Of a DNA stretch of 64,000 nt, positions 29,215 through 39,154 are shown in pieces. The notes beneath the pieces are model-generated. The model saw only the letters and a program-made list of their open reading frames with translations, was not told the DNA's origin and did not search any database. Position numbers and translations under genes: made by a program. The first letter of the stretch is position 1. The number at the start of each line of letters is the position of its first letter. This stretch comes from Nocardioides panacisoli (GTDB taxonomy: Bacteria > Actinomycetota > Actinomycetes > Propionibacteriales > Nocardioidaceae), in assembly GCF_019448235.1 (NCBI RefSeq), contig NZ_CP080409.1, forward strand, positions 372,001-436,000, given 5' to 3'.

Positions 29215-29919
29215 GTGCCGGACACCAACGAGTTCGGCCAACGGGTCGGCGACGTCGTCGCCGGCTGGGAGCCGCGACCCGCGCCGGCCCCGGTGACGCT
29301 GCGGGGCCGGTACGTCACCGTGCTGCCACTGAGCTCGGCCCACTACGCCGACCTGTACGCCGCCTGCTGCGGCGAGGACGACGGCGACCTGTGGACCTAC
29401 CGCACCATCGACCGACCGACCTCGCTCCCGGGCCTGTGGATGCACCTCGCCGAGCTGCTCGACCGCCCCGACGCGCTCACCTTCGCGCTGGTGCCGGGCG
29501 AGGGGCCGGACGCGGGACGTGCGGCCGGGATCGCGTCGTACACCCGCATCGAGCCGGCGCACGGCCAGGTGGAGGTCTCCGGGATCCTGCTGGGACGCTC
29601 GCTGCAACGGACCCGTGCGGCCACCGAGGCGCTGCACCTGCTGGCCGCCCACGCCCTCGACGACCTGGGGTACCGCCGGGTGGAGTGGAAGTGCGATGCA
29701 CTGAACGACGCGTCGCGTCGCGCCGCGACGCGCCTCGGGTTCACCCACGAGGGACGCTTCCGCCAGCACCTGGTCGTCAAGGGACGCCGGCGTGACACCG
29801 ACTGGTACGCGATCACCGACGAGGAGTGGCCGCAGGTCCGCGAGTCCCACCTCCGGTGGCTCGCACCCGAGAACTTCGACGACGACGGTCGGCAGCGCAC
29901 CTCCCTCCGCGCCCGGTGA
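29215..29919 (+). CDS. GNAT-family N-acetyltransferase (RimJ/RimL type)
   Basis: A 234-aa acetyltransferase. The N-terminal VTLRGRYVTVLPLSSAHYADLYAAC is the RimJ/RimL-like entry; the acetyl-CoA site is the degenerate GRSLQRTRAATEAL, followed by LGYRRVEWKCDALNDASRRAATRLGF. Closest in type to proteins annotated as GNAT acting on protein N-termini or small molecules; the acceptor is unknown. GTG 29215 lies four bases after the ilvD stop. Confidence 0.85.
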   Translation: MPDTNEFGQRVGDVVAGWEPRPAPAPVTLRGRYVTVLPLSSAHYADLYAACCGEDDGDLWTYRTIDRPTSLPGLWMHLAELLDRPDALTFALVPGEGPDAGRAAGIASYTRIEPAHGQVEVSGILLGRSLQRTRAATEALHLLAAHALDDLGYRRVEWKCDALNDASRRAATRLGFTHEGRFRQHLVVKGRRRDTDWYAITDEEWPQVRESHLRWLAPENFDDDGRQRTSLRAR

Positions 29920-29947
29920 TGTCGGTGGCCGCTGGTTGGCTGGCGCC

Positions 29948-30373
29948 ATGGACCAACGCATCAGCTTCGTCACCCTCCCGGTCGCCGACCTGCCGGCCAC
30001 CCGGCGCTTCTACCTGACCGGACTCGGCTGGGAGGCGCACGTCGAGGTGCCCGGGGAGGTGCTGATGATCCGCACCGGCCAGCACCTGGTGCTCTCGCTG
30101 TGGGACCGCGCGGCGTTCAGTCGCGAGGTCGGGGAGCTGCAGTCGGGCCCCGGCGTGCCGCCACTGACGCTCGCGCACAACGTGGCCACGCCCGCGGAGG
30201 TCGATGAGGTGCTCGCCACCGCGAGGGGCGCCGGTGCGTCGGTGGTGCAGCCGGGGGAGCACCGCGACTGGGGCGGCTACACCGGCTACTTCGCCGATCC
30301 CGACGGGTTCCGGTGGGAGGTCGCGTGGAACCCCGGTGAGATCGGGCGCCTCGTGCTGCCCGAGGAGGGATGA
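29948..30373 (+). CDS. VOC (glyoxalase/bleomycin-resistance) family protein
   Basis: A 141-aa single vicinal-oxygen-chelate protein with two beta-alpha-beta-beta-beta units: FVTLPVADLPATRRFYLTGLGWE and the closing GYTGYFADPDGFRWEVAWNP. The His/Glu metal ligands of glyoxalase I are not all obvious. Likely a small-molecule lyase, isomerase or binding protein; substrate unknown. ATG 29948 is the family start. Confidence 0.85.
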   Translation: MDQRISFVTLPVADLPATRRFYLTGLGWEAHVEVPGEVLMIRTGQHLVLSLWDRAAFSREVGELQSGPGVPPLTLAHNVATPAEVDEVLATARGAGASVVQPGEHRDWGGYTGYFADPDGFRWEVAWNPGEIGRLVLPEEG

Positions 30374-30422
30374 GCGTGGCACGCCCCTTGGTCATGTCGG
30401 CGGCGAGTGCCACAGTGGCGAC

Positions 30423-31091
30423 ATGAGCGACACCACGCTGCTGACCCCCGACCAGGTCCGTGCCGAGGAGCTCGGCGACTGGTGCCTGATGCTCCGTTCG
30501 CTGCGCGCCCGGTTCCGTACCGGCAGCTTCTCGACCGGTGCCGAGCTCGCCGGTCGCGTCGCCGAGGCCGCCGACGCCATGAACCACCACCCCGACCTCG
30601 ACCTGCGGTTCCCGCACGTCGACGTCGCACTGACCAGCCACGACGTGGACGGCGTGACCGCGCGGGACGTCCGGCTGGCGCGCCGCATCAGCGAGATCGC
30701 GGCCGAGCTCGGGGCGAGCCCCGCCCCCGAGCAGGTCCAGCATCTCGAGCTGGCCCTCGACACCCACGACCACGAGGCCCTCAAGCCGTTCTGGCGGGCG
30801 GTGCTCGGCTACGCCGACGCCCCGCGGCCCGACGAGGTGCTCGACCCGGCGGGCCGCTTCCCGGCGCTGTGGTTCCAGGAGGCCGGACCGCACGAGGCAC
30901 CCCACCAGCGGTTCCACCTCGACGTCCACGTCGCACCCGAGCACGCCGAGGCCCGGATCACCGCGGCGCTCGAGGCCGGTGGCCGCATGGTGGACGAGGC
31001 CGCGGCGCCGTCGTTCTGGGTGCTGGCCGATCCCGACGGCAACCGTGCCTGCATCTGCACCTGGCAGCCGCCGGCGCAGGACGCGGCCTGA
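30423..31091 (+). CDS. Fusion of pterin-4a-carbinolamine dehydratase and VOC domain
   Basis: A 222-aa two-domain protein. Residues about 1-100 match pterin-4a-carbinolamine dehydratase (LTPDQVRAEELGDW, then VAEAADAMNHHPDLDLRFPHVDVALTSHD, with the His-His-Pro active-site signature). Residues about 105-220 are a VOC domain (LELALDTHDHEALKPFWRAVLGY, then FHLDVHVAPEHAEARI). PCD recycles the cofactor of aromatic amino acid hydroxylases; no hydroxylase gene is in the window. The fusion may instead act on an unknown bicyclic substrate. CACAGT is 6 nt before ATG 30423. Confidence 0.85.
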   Translation: MSDTTLLTPDQVRAEELGDWCLMLRSLRARFRTGSFSTGAELAGRVAEAADAMNHHPDLDLRFPHVDVALTSHDVDGVTARDVRLARRISEIAAELGASPAPEQVQHLELALDTHDHEALKPFWRAVLGYADAPRPDEVLDPAGRFPALWFQEAGPHEAPHQRFHLDVHVAPEHAEARITAALEAGGRMVDEAAAPSFWVLADPDGNRACICTWQPPAQDAA

Positions 31092-31167
31092 GTCTCCGAA
31101 TGCTGGACGAGAAGTCCGCATCGTGGGACGCGTGGCACACTGGGGTCCGGTGGCGTGGACGGAGGGC

Positions 31168-31173
31168 TACGCT
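31168..31173 (+). promoter_or_regulatory. -10 hexamer of the ilvBNC leader
   Basis: TACGCT lies 7 nt before the leader-peptide ATG 31181, so the leader itself is probably leaderless. Confidence 0.55.
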
Positions 31174-31180
31174 GGGTCGT

Positions 31181-31222
31181 ATGCGGCAGGACCTTGTAGT
31201 ACGCACCGGACGCGCACGCTGA
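31181..31222 (+). CDS. ilvB leader peptide (attenuator)
   Basis: A 13-residue peptide, [13 protein letters not shown]. Its Leu and two Val codons are CTT, GTA and GTA, all rare in this G+C-rich sequence, as expected for a peptide that senses charged Leu/Val tRNA. Its stop codon lies in the first hairpin (31208-31244). Similar leaders precede ilvB in corynebacteria and Streptomyces. Confidence 0.8.
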   Translation: MRQDLVVRTGRAR

Positions 31223-31277
31223 CGACCGTTCAGCACGCGCGTCCACCCCTCGTTGCTCGGCAACCGAGGGGTTTTTT
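31208..31277 (+). terminator. ilvBNC attenuator: pause hairpin and U-tract terminator
   Basis: The first hairpin pairs 31208-31215 with 31237-31244 and 31218-31222 with 31230-31234, overlapping the end of the leader ORF. The terminator pairs CCCCTCG (31246-31252) with CGAGGGG (31265-31271), with further TTG/CAA pairing, and is followed by six T (31272-31277), 40 bases before ilvB. Confidence 0.85.
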
Positions 31278-31316
31278 GTTGGGTACGCACCACGATCGAC
31301 GAAGGAAGCGACACGG

Positions 31317-33083
31317 ATGAGTGAGCAGCAGCAGCCGGGCGCACGCACCCCGGTGACGGGCGCGGAGAGCCTGGTGAAGTCGCTGGAGGCAGCGGGCGTC
31401 ACCGACGTCTTCGGCATCCCCGGCGGCGCCATCCTCCCCGCCTACGACCCCCTGATGGACTCCTCCATCCGCCACATCCTGGTGCGCCACGAGCAGGGTG
31501 CCGGCCACGCCGCCCAGGGCTACGCCGCCGCGACCGGCCGGGTCGGCGTGTGCATGGCGACCTCGGGGCCGGGCGCCACCAACCTGGTGACGCCGTTGGC
31601 CGACGCCCACATGGACTCGGTGCCGATGGTCGCGGTCACCGGCCAGGTCGGTGCGGGTGCGATCGGCACCGACGCCTTCCAGGAGGCCGACATCCGCGGC
31701 ATCACGATGCCGATCACCAAGCACAACTTCCTGGTCACCGACCCCCGCGACATCCCGGGCACGGTGGCGCAGGCCTTCCACATCGCACAGACCGGACGCC
31801 CCGGCCCGGTCCTGGTCGACGTCGCGAAGTCGGCACTGCAGGCCCAGACCGAGTTCGTCTGGCCCACCGAGCTCCAGCTGCCCGGCTACCGGCCCGTGAC
31901 CCGGCCGCACGCCAAGCAGGTCCGCGAGGCGGCGAAGCTGATCCTCGAGGCGCGCCGGCCGGTGCTCTACGTCGGCGGCGGCACCATCCGCTCCGGGGCG
32001 GCCAAGGAGCTGCGGGAGCTGGCCGAGCTCACCGGCATGCCGGTCGTGACCACCCTGATGGCGCGCGGCGCGTTCCCCGACTCCCACCCGCAGCACCTGG
32101 GCATGCCGGGCATGCACGGCACCGTCGCCGCGGTCGCGGGCATGCAGAAGAGTGACCTGCTGATCAGCCTCGGTGCGCGCTTCGACGACCGCGTCACCGG
32201 ACTCCTGGAGTCCTTCGCCCCCGACGCCAAGGTCATCCACGCCGACATCGACCCGGCCGAGATCGGCAAGAACCGCCACGCCGACGTCCCGATCGTGGGC
32301 GACGTCCGCGAGGTCCTGCTGGACCTGATCACCACGCTGCGCACCGAGGCCGACGCCGGCCACACCGGTGACTACGAGGCGTGGGTCAACTTCCTCGCCG
32401 GCGTGAAGAAGACCTACCCGCTGGGCTATGACGAGCCCGACGACGGCGGCCTCGCGCCGCAGTACGTCATCGAGCGACTCGGTGCGCTGGCCGGTGAGGA
32501 CGCGATCTACACCGCCGGCGTCGGCCAGCACCAGATGTGGGCCGCGCACTTCGTGGGCTACGAGGCGCCCAACCGGTGGATCAACTCCGGAGGCCTCGGC
32601 ACCATGGGCTTCTCGGTGCCCGCCGCGATGGGCGCCAAGGTCGGCATGCCCGACAACACGGTGTGGGCGATCGACGGTGACGGCTGTTTCCAGATGACCA
32701 ACCAGGAGCTCGCCACCTGCGCGATCAACGACATCCCGATCAAGGTCGCGGTCATCAACAACGAGTCGCTGGGCATGGTGCGGCAGTGGCAGACGCTGTT
32801 CTACAACGAGCGCTACTCCAACACCGACCTGCACTCCAAGCGGGTCCCGGACTTCGTCAAGCTCGCCGAGGCCTACGGCTGCGTCGGCCTGGCGTGTGAC
32901 TCGCCCGAGGACGTGGACGCCACCATCGCCAAGGCGATGGAGATCAACGACGCGCCGGTCGTGGTCGACTTCCGTGTCCACCGCGACGCGATGGTCTGGC
33001 CGATGGTCGCGGCCGGCACCAGCAACGACGACATCAAGTACGCCCGCGACCTGGCCCCGACGTTCGAGGAGGACGAGCTGTGA
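31317..33083 (+). CDS. ilvB: Acetolactate synthase large (catalytic) subunit
   Basis: The 588-aa thiamine-diphosphate enzyme that starts valine, leucine and isoleucine synthesis. The cofactor-activating Glu lies in [16 protein letters not shown]. The central FAD-binding domain and the C-terminal ThDP-Mg motif [15 protein letters not shown] ... [12 protein letters not shown] are complete. ATG 31317 follows GAAGGAA. It is controlled by the leader-peptide attenuator just upstream and overlaps ilvN by 4 bases. Confidence 0.98.
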   Translation: MSEQQQPGARTPVTGAESLVKSLEAAGVTDVFGIPGGAILPAYDPLMDSSIRHILVRHEQGAGHAAQGYAAATGRVGVCMATSGPGATNLVTPLADAHMDSVPMVAVTGQVGAGAIGTDAFQEADIRGITMPITKHNFLVTDPRDIPGTVAQAFHIAQTGRPGPVLVDVAKSALQAQTEFVWPTELQLPGYRPVTRPHAKQVREAAKLILEARRPVLYVGGGTIRSGAAKELRELAELTGMPVVTTLMARGAFPDSHPQHLGMPGMHGTVAAVAGMQKSDLLISLGARFDDRVTGLLESFAPDAKVIHADIDPAEIGKNRHADVPIVGDVREVLLDLITTLRTEADAGHTGDYEAWVNFLAGVKKTYPLGYDEPDDGGLAPQYVIERLGALAGEDAIYTAGVGQHQMWAAHFVGYEAPNRWINSGGLGTMGFSVPAAMGAKVGMPDNTVWAIDGDGCFQMTNQELATCAINDIPIKVAVINNESLGMVRQWQTLFYNERYSNTDLHSKRVPDFVKLAEAYGCVGLACDSPEDVDATIAKAMEINDAPVVVDFRVHRDAMVWPMVAAGTSNDDIKYARDLAPTFEEDEL

Positions 33084-33619
33084 GCACCCACACCCTCTCG
33101 GTGCTGGTCGAGAACAAGCCCGGTGTCCTGGCGCGGATCGCAGGACTCTTCAGCCGGCGCGGCTTCAACATCGACTCGCTCGCCGTGGGCCCCACCGAGC
33201 ACGACGACGTGTCCCGGATGACCATTGCCGTCAACGTGGCGGAGAACCCGCTGGAGCAGGTCACCAAGCAGCTCAACAAGCTGGTCGAGGTGATCAAGAT
33301 CGTGGAGCTGGAGGACGACGCCTCGGTCAACCGGGAGCTCGTGCTGGTCAAGGTCGGCGCCTCGCCCGAGACACGCGGTGAGGTCCTCGACTGCGTCCAG
33401 CTGTTCCGGGCCAAGGTCATCGACGTGGCCCCGGACGCGCTCACGATCCAGATCGTGGGCAACCCCGACAAGATCAAGGACTTCCTGCGGGTCATCGAGC
33501 CCTACGGGATCCGTGAGCTGGTCCAGTCGGGCATGGTCGCCATCGGCCGGGGCTCCCGGTCGATCTCCGAGCGCGGCAAGCCCGTCGCCGTACCCGTGCC
33601 GCCCGCCGCGGGCGGGTAG
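33080..33619 (+). CDS. ilvN: Acetolactate synthase small (regulatory) subunit
   Basis: A 179-aa subunit giving valine feedback control. The N-terminal ACT domain starts [34 protein letters not shown], and a second ACT-like half (about 85-160) follows. GTG 33080 overlaps the ilvB stop (GTGA). It is separated from ilvC by 137 bases full of hairpins. Confidence 0.97.
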   Translation: MSTHTLSVLVENKPGVLARIAGLFSRRGFNIDSLAVGPTEHDDVSRMTIAVNVAENPLEQVTKQLNKLVEVIKIVELEDDASVNRELVLVKVGASPETRGEVLDCVQLFRAKVIDVAPDALTIQIVGNPDKIKDFLRVIEPYGIRELVQSGMVAIGRGSRSISERGKPVAVPVPPAAGG

Positions 33620-33623
33620 CAGT

Positions 33624-33645
33624 GATCCCCGGCCGACCGGGGATC
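33624..33645. repeat. Hairpin 1 of the ilvN-ilvC spacer
   Basis: Perfect 9-bp stem GATCCCCGG/CCGGGGATC with loop CCGA, starting 5 bases after the ilvN stop. Confidence 0.7.
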
Positions 33646-33646
33646 G

Positions 33647-33684
33647 CCCACCTTGTCCGGCACTGCAGTGCCGGACAAGGTGGG
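33647..33684. repeat. Perfect 38-bp palindrome between ilvN and ilvC
   Basis: Two abutting 19-nt arms, the left being CCCACCTTGTCCGGCACTG, are exact complements. As RNA this is a very stable 17-bp hairpin with loop TGCA; as DNA it could bind a dimeric protein. It is one base away from hairpin 1. No U tract follows. Confidence 0.85.
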
Positions 33685-33687
33685 TGA

Positions 33688-34782
<1,095 letters not shown>

Positions 34783-34787
34783 GTCGC

Positions 34788-34815
34788 GTCGACAGCGGCC
34801 GCACGCGCTGTCGAC
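34788..34815 (+). terminator. Hairpin after ilvC
   Basis: Perfect 10-bp stem GTCGACAGCG/CGCTGTCGAC with an 8-nt loop, five bases past the ilvC stop; no U tract. Confidence 0.65.
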
Positions 34816-34826
34816 GTGCGGCTTCC

Positions 34827-34862
34827 CGACACCCCCGCGTGGAACATCCACCGGGGGTGTCG
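34827..34862 (+). terminator. Second hairpin after ilvC
   Basis: 10-bp stem CGACACCCCC/GGGGGTGTCG around a 16-nt loop. With the hairpin just before it, it probably ends the ilvBNC transcript. Confidence 0.6.
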
Positions 34863-34876
34863 GCGTTCTGCCCGAC

Positions 34877-35584
34877 ATGCGTATCGAGATCTGGTCCGAC
34901 GTCGTGTGCCCGTGGTGCTACATCGGCAAGCGCCGCTGGGAGGGCGCGCTCGCGGAGTTCGAGCACGCCGACCAGGTGGAGGTCGTCTGGCGTTCCTTCC
35001 AGCTCGACCCGGGCGCGTCCACCGAGCCCGGGCCGGTCGCTGCCGAGCACCTCGGCCGCAAGTACGGCGGGGGGTCGGACGCCGGTCGCGACATGGTCGA
35101 CCGCATGGAGGCCGTCGCGGCCGAGGAGGGCATGGTCTGGCGCCACCACGAGTCGCGCCCGGTCAACACCGTCGACGCCCACCGGCTGCTGCACCTGGCC
35201 CTGGCCGAGAGCGGCACGACCGTGCAGGCCACCTTGAAGGAGGAGCTGCTGGCGGCGTACTTCGTCCGTGCGGAGAACATCGCCGACCACGAGGTGCTGC
35301 GGACGGCTGCCGAGAAGGCCGGGCTGCCCGCGGACCGGGTCGCTGACGTGCTGGCGTCCGGTGAGTACCGCCAGGACGTCTTCGCCGACCAGGACCAGGC
35401 CCACGAGTACGGCGCCGGCGGGGTGCCGTTCGCCGTCGTCGACGGCCGGTACGGCGTCTCCGGCGCCCAGCCCGCCGCCACGTTGCTGGAGGTACTGCAC
35501 AAGGCGTGGGAGGCCGCGCACCCGGTCGTGGAGATGACCGGAGCCGCCGGGGCCGACGTCTGCGGCCCCGACGGCTGCTCCTGA
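34877..35584 (+). CDS. DsbA-family (FrnE-like) dithiol oxidoreductase
   Basis: A 235-aa thioredoxin-fold protein without a signal peptide. The active site is CPWC (Cys11, Cys14) in SDVVCPWCYIGKRR, with the cis-Pro region AGGVPFAVVDGRYGVSGAQ. FrnE-like proteins are cytoplasmic disulfide isomerases or 2-hydroxychromene isomerase relatives. The C-terminus ends in a Cys pair (DVCGPDGCS). ATG 34877 lies 14 bases after the second ilvC hairpin. Confidence 0.9.
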   Translation: MRIEIWSDVVCPWCYIGKRRWEGALAEFEHADQVEVVWRSFQLDPGASTEPGPVAAEHLGRKYGGGSDAGRDMVDRMEAVAAEEGMVWRHHESRPVNTVDAHRLLHLALAESGTTVQATLKEELLAAYFVRAENIADHEVLRTAAEKAGLPADRVADVLASGEYRQDVFADQDQAHEYGAGGVPFAVVDGRYGVSGAQPAATLLEVLHKAWEAAHPVVEMTGAAGADVCGPDGCS

Positions 35585-35614
35585 CCAGCGGCTCCGCGGC
35601 CGCCGGTCAAGGGG

Positions 35615-36442
35615 TCACTTCACCTCCGAGCGCAGCAGCAGCCGGGTGCCGACCAGGCACGGCAGCACGACCCAGATCAGCGTCGTGACGCCCAGCTGCG
35701 CCCACTGCTCGCCGGTGGGCACCTGGTCATACAGCGGGAACATCGCCGTGTTGAGCTCGAACCACGCGGCGTTGTCGAACCACCACTGGTTCACGCCCGC
35801 CAGCGCGCCGGAGATGCCCGGCAGCACCATGCCCCACACGAAGTAGCCCACGATCGCGGCGGGCGTGCTGCGGAACAGCGCCGCCAGCGCGAAGCCGACC
35901 AGCATCGTGATGATCATGGCGAGCAGGAGCTGGCCGAAGACCTGGGTCTCGAGGTTCCACACCGGGTCCTCGCCGGCGATCGCGGTGCCGACGACGTTGC
36001 CGACGGCACCGGCACCCATGGCGATGCCCATGCCGGCCAGGCCGATGACGAGGATGTCGACGAGCTTGGCGGCGATCACACGACCGCGACTCGGCACCAG
36101 CGTGAAGGTCGTCAGGGCGGTGCGCTGGCTCCACTCACTGGTCACGGCGAGGATGGCGATGATCGGCAGGACCACCGACATCGGGATGCCGACCGCGGTG
36201 CCGAAGGTCTCGTACGTCAGGTCCTCGGCGTCGGCGAAGACGATCACCCCGGCGGTGGTCAGTAGGGAGACGATCACGACGCTGGCCATGAGCCAGAGCC
36301 CGGCGCGGGTGTCGAACATCTTCTGGAACTCCACGCCCAGGATCCGCGTGAACGGGATCGGGGCGGGAGCGGTGCGCTGCTGCGGGCGCGTGGGCGCCGG
36401 GCGAGTGTCGGTGGCGCTGTCGGTGGCGGTGGTGGTGCTCAT
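35615..36442 (-). CDS. ABC-2 type transporter permease
   Basis: A 275-aa membrane protein with six hydrophobic segments (for example WLMASVVIVSLLTTAGVIVF, IPMSVVLPIIAILAVTSEW, LLLAMIITMLVGFALAALF). The motif SEWSQRTALTTFTLVPSRGRVIAAKL after the second segment is typical of ABC-2 permeases beside drug-type ATPases. The start overlaps the ATPase stop by 4 bases and has AAGGAGCAGC before it. With the ATPase it forms an exporter of unknown substrate. Confidence 0.9.
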   Translation of the reverse strand: MSTTTATDSATDTRPAPTRPQQRTAPAPIPFTRILGVEFQKMFDTRAGLWLMASVVIVSLLTTAGVIVFADAEDLTYETFGTAVGIPMSVVLPIIAILAVTSEWSQRTALTTFTLVPSRGRVIAAKLVDILVIGLAGMGIAMGAGAVGNVVGTAIAGEDPVWNLETQVFGQLLLAMIITMLVGFALAALFRSTPAAIVGYFVWGMVLPGISGALAGVNQWWFDNAAWFELNTAMFPLYDQVPTGEQWAQLGVTTLIWVVLPCLVGTRLLLRSEVK

Positions 36443-37344
36443 GCTGCTGCTCCTTCGAGGTGGTCGCGCTGGCTCTCGGCGGTGAGCTCCAGGAACATCT
36501 CCTCCAGCCCGGCACCGTCGGCGGCGCGGAGTTCGGTCAGGACGATCCCGGCGTCGTACGCCGTCCGGCCGACGGCGGCGAGGTCCCCGTCGGTGAGGAG
36601 GGCGCCGTCGAGCGGCTCGGCGGTGAAGCCGGCGCCGGTGAGGGCCCGGCGGAGGCCGTCGGTGTCGGCGGCGCGGACCAGGGTGTCGCCGCTGAGCAGC
36701 AGCTCCTGCTTGGTGCCCTGGGCGACGATGCGGCCGTTGCCGATGACGACGATGTCGTCGGCGATGACCTCGATCTCGTGCAGCAGGTGCGAGGAGAGCA
36801 GCACGGTGCCGCCCGCGTCGGCGAAGTCCCGCAGCAGGTCCCGCATCCAGCGGATGCCGGCCGGGTCGAGGCCGTTGGCCGGCTCGTCGAGGATCAGCAC
36901 GTCGGGCTCGCCGATCAGCGCCGTAGCGATGCCCAGCCGCTGCCGCATGCCGAGGGAGTAGTTGCGCACGCGCCGGCCCGCCTCCTGCTCGGTGAGGCTG
37001 ACCCGCTCCAGGGTCGCGGACACCCGCTCCTTGGGCAGCCCCATCGTCCGTTGCGCGATGCTGAGGACCTCCCGGCCGGTGCGGCCGGCGTGCTGCGCCG
37101 AGGCGTCGAGGAGTACGCCGACCTCCCGGCCGGGGTTGGGCAGGTCGGCGAAGTGCCGGTCGAGCACGGTGGCACTGCCGGCATCGGGCACGGTCAGCCC
37201 GACCATGGCGCGCATGGTCGTGGTCTTGCCGGCGCCGTTGGGACCGAGGAACCCGGTCACACGGCCCGGGCGGGCGGTGAAGGTGACGCCGTCGACGGCC
37301 GTGAAGCCGCCGTAGGACTTGGTCAGGTCGGTGATGTCGATCAT
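36439..37344 (-). CDS. ABC transporter ATP-binding protein (DrrA/CcmA type)
   Basis: A 301-aa ATPase with Walker A GPNGAGKTT, signature YSLGMRQRLGIA, Walker B VLILDEPANGLDP and the His switch SSHLLHE. A C-terminal extension of about 80 residues, typical of DrrA-like exporters, follows. It pairs with the ABC-2 permease. CAGAGT (37352-37357 on the plus strand) is 7 nt before the ATG, a leaderless-type promoter. No resistance or biosynthetic gene is adjacent. Confidence 0.93.
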   Translation of the reverse strand: MIDITDLTKSYGGFTAVDGVTFTARPGRVTGFLGPNGAGKTTTMRAMVGLTVPDAGSATVLDRHFADLPNPGREVGVLLDASAQHAGRTGREVLSIAQRTMGLPKERVSATLERVSLTEQEAGRRVRNYSLGMRQRLGIATALIGEPDVLILDEPANGLDPAGIRWMRDLLRDFADAGGTVLLSSHLLHEIEVIADDIVVIGNGRIVAQGTKQELLLSGDTLVRAADTDGLRRALTGAGFTAEPLDGALLTDGDLAAVGRTAYDAGIVLTELRAADGAGLEEMFLELTAESQRDHLEGAAA

Positions 37345-37544
37345 GGCGGCGACTCTGCCGCGGCAGTGCCCCCGCGCGCGTCGGGCAGATCCCCGGACCC
37401 ACCCCTGATCCGACCCTGAGGGGCACCGGGGGGAGGCACCGCGAGCGCGGGGCTTCGGCGCCGGGGTCCGTCTCGGGTACCGTGAGGTCGGGCACAGTGT
37501 CGTGCACGTTCCACGTCTCGTATGCACCCGCAGAGGACCCGCCC

Positions 37545-39140
37545 GTGACCGACCGCCCCGTCGTTCTCCTCGCCGAGGAGCTGAGCCCCGCCACCGTCGA
37601 TGCCCTCGGGGGCGACTTCGAGATCCGCACCTGCGACGGCGCCGACCGGTCCTCGCTGCTCGCCGCCATCGTCGACGCCGACGCGATCCTGGTGCGGTCG
37701 GCCACCACGATCGACGCCGAGGCCCTGGCCGCTGCCACCCGGCTGAAAGTCGTCGCCCGCGCGGGGGTGGGCCTGGACAACGTCGACGTCCGCGCCGCGA
37801 CGCAGTCGGGCGTGATGGTCGTCAACGCGCCCACCTCCAACATCGTGTCCGCCGCCGAGCTCGCGATCGCCCTGATGCTGGCGGCCGCCCGGCACGTCTC
37901 GCCGGCGCACGCGGCGCTGCGGCACGGCGAGTGGGCGCGCTCGCGCTACTCCGGCATCGAGCTCTTCGAGAAGACCGTCGGCATCGTGGGCCTGGGCCGG
38001 ATCGGCGTCCTGGTCGCCCAGCGCCTGAGCGCCTTCGGCATGGACGTCATCGCCTACGACCCCTACGTGCAGGCCGGCCGGGCGGCGCAGATCGGGGTGC
38101 GACTGGTCGACCTGGACACGCTGATGGCCGAGTCGGACTTCCTCTCCGTCCACCTGCCCAGGACGCCCGAGACCGTCGGCCTCATCGGGGCCGAGCAGCT
38201 GGCCCACGCCAAGCCGTCACTGGTGCTGGTCAACGCGGCGCGCGGCGGCATCGTGGACGAGGACGCCCTGCACGCCGCGCTCAAGGACGGCCGCATCGCC
38301 GCCGCCGGTCTCGACGTCTACGCCGAGGAACCCTGCACCGACAGCCCGCTGTTCGGGCTCGACAACGTCGTCGCGACCCCGCACCTGGGGGCGTCCACGG
38401 AGGAGGCGCAGGAGAAGGCCGGCGTGGCCGTCGCCCGGTCCGTGCGGCTCGCGCTCGCCGGCGAGCTGGTCCCGGACGCGGTCAACGTGCAGGGGGGCGT
38501 GATCGCCGAGGAGGTCCGCCCCGGCATCGGCCTGACCGAGCGACTCGGCCAGATCTTCACCGGCGTCGCCGGTGAGGTCGCCCAGCAGCTCGACGTCGAG
38601 GTCCGCGGCGAGATCACCGTCCACGACGTCAAGGTGCTCGAGCTGGCCGCGCTCAAGGGCGTCTTCACCGGCATCGTGGAGGAGAAGGTCTCCTACGTGA
38701 ACGCGCCGCTGCTCGCGGCCGAGCGCGGCACGGAGGTCCGGCTCGTGACGGCCGTGGAGAGCCCCGACCACCGCAACATGATCACGCTGCGGGGCACGCT
38801 CCCCGACGGTTCGCAGGTTTCGGTGAGCGGCACCCTGCTGGGCATCCACCGACGCGAGCGGCTGGTCGAGGTCAACGGCTACGACATCGAGGTCGAGCCG
38901 ACGCGCCATCTGGCGTTCTTCACCTACGCCGACCGCCCCGGCATGGTCGGCACGGTCGGTCAGGTGCTCGGCGACGCGGGCGTCAACATCGCCGGCATGC
39001 AGGTGGCACGGGAGGCCAAGGGCGGCCAGGCGCTGGTCGCGCTCTCGGTCGACTCCGCGATCCCCGGCGAGGCGCTGGACCGGATCGCCGTCGCCATCGA
39101 CGCCACGATGATCCGCGCGGTGGACCTCGTCGACGGCTGA
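37545..39140 (+). CDS. serA: D-3-phosphoglycerate dehydrogenase
   Basis: First step of serine synthesis. The 531-aa length marks the long type with an added ASB domain (about 310-450) and a C-terminal ACT domain (HLAFFTYADRPGMVGTVGQV). The NAD loop GLGRIGVLVAQRL and the catalytic Arg/Glu/His region (LVNAARGGIVDEDAL, VVATPHLGASTEEAQ) are complete. GTG 37545 follows AGAGGA. A TACCGT hexamer at 37478 could give a 55-base leader. The 200 bases between the ABC gene and serA hold only these promoter elements as far as I can see. Confidence 0.96.
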   Translation: MTDRPVVLLAEELSPATVDALGGDFEIRTCDGADRSSLLAAIVDADAILVRSATTIDAEALAAATRLKVVARAGVGLDNVDVRAATQSGVMVVNAPTSNIVSAAELAIALMLAAARHVSPAHAALRHGEWARSRYSGIELFEKTVGIVGLGRIGVLVAQRLSAFGMDVIAYDPYVQAGRAAQIGVRLVDLDTLMAESDFLSVHLPRTPETVGLIGAEQLAHAKPSLVLVNAARGGIVDEDALHAALKDGRIAAAGLDVYAEEPCTDSPLFGLDNVVATPHLGASTEEAQEKAGVAVARSVRLALAGELVPDAVNVQGGVIAEEVRPGIGLTERLGQIFTGVAGEVAQQLDVEVRGEITVHDVKVLELAALKGVFTGIVEEKVSYVNAPLLAAERGTEVRLVTAVESPDHRNMITLRGTLPDGSQVSVSGTLLGIHRRERLVEVNGYDIEVEPTRHLAFFTYADRPGMVGTVGQVLGDAGVNIAGMQVAREAKGGQALVALSVDSAIPGEALDRIAVAIDATMIRAVDLVDG

Positions 39141-39154
39141 GCCGTGCCCCGGGC

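Noticed and set aside
37522..37548. Leader peptide before serA (MHPQRTRP)
   Set aside because: No serine codons, no hairpin or terminator after it, and it runs into the serA start; probably chance.
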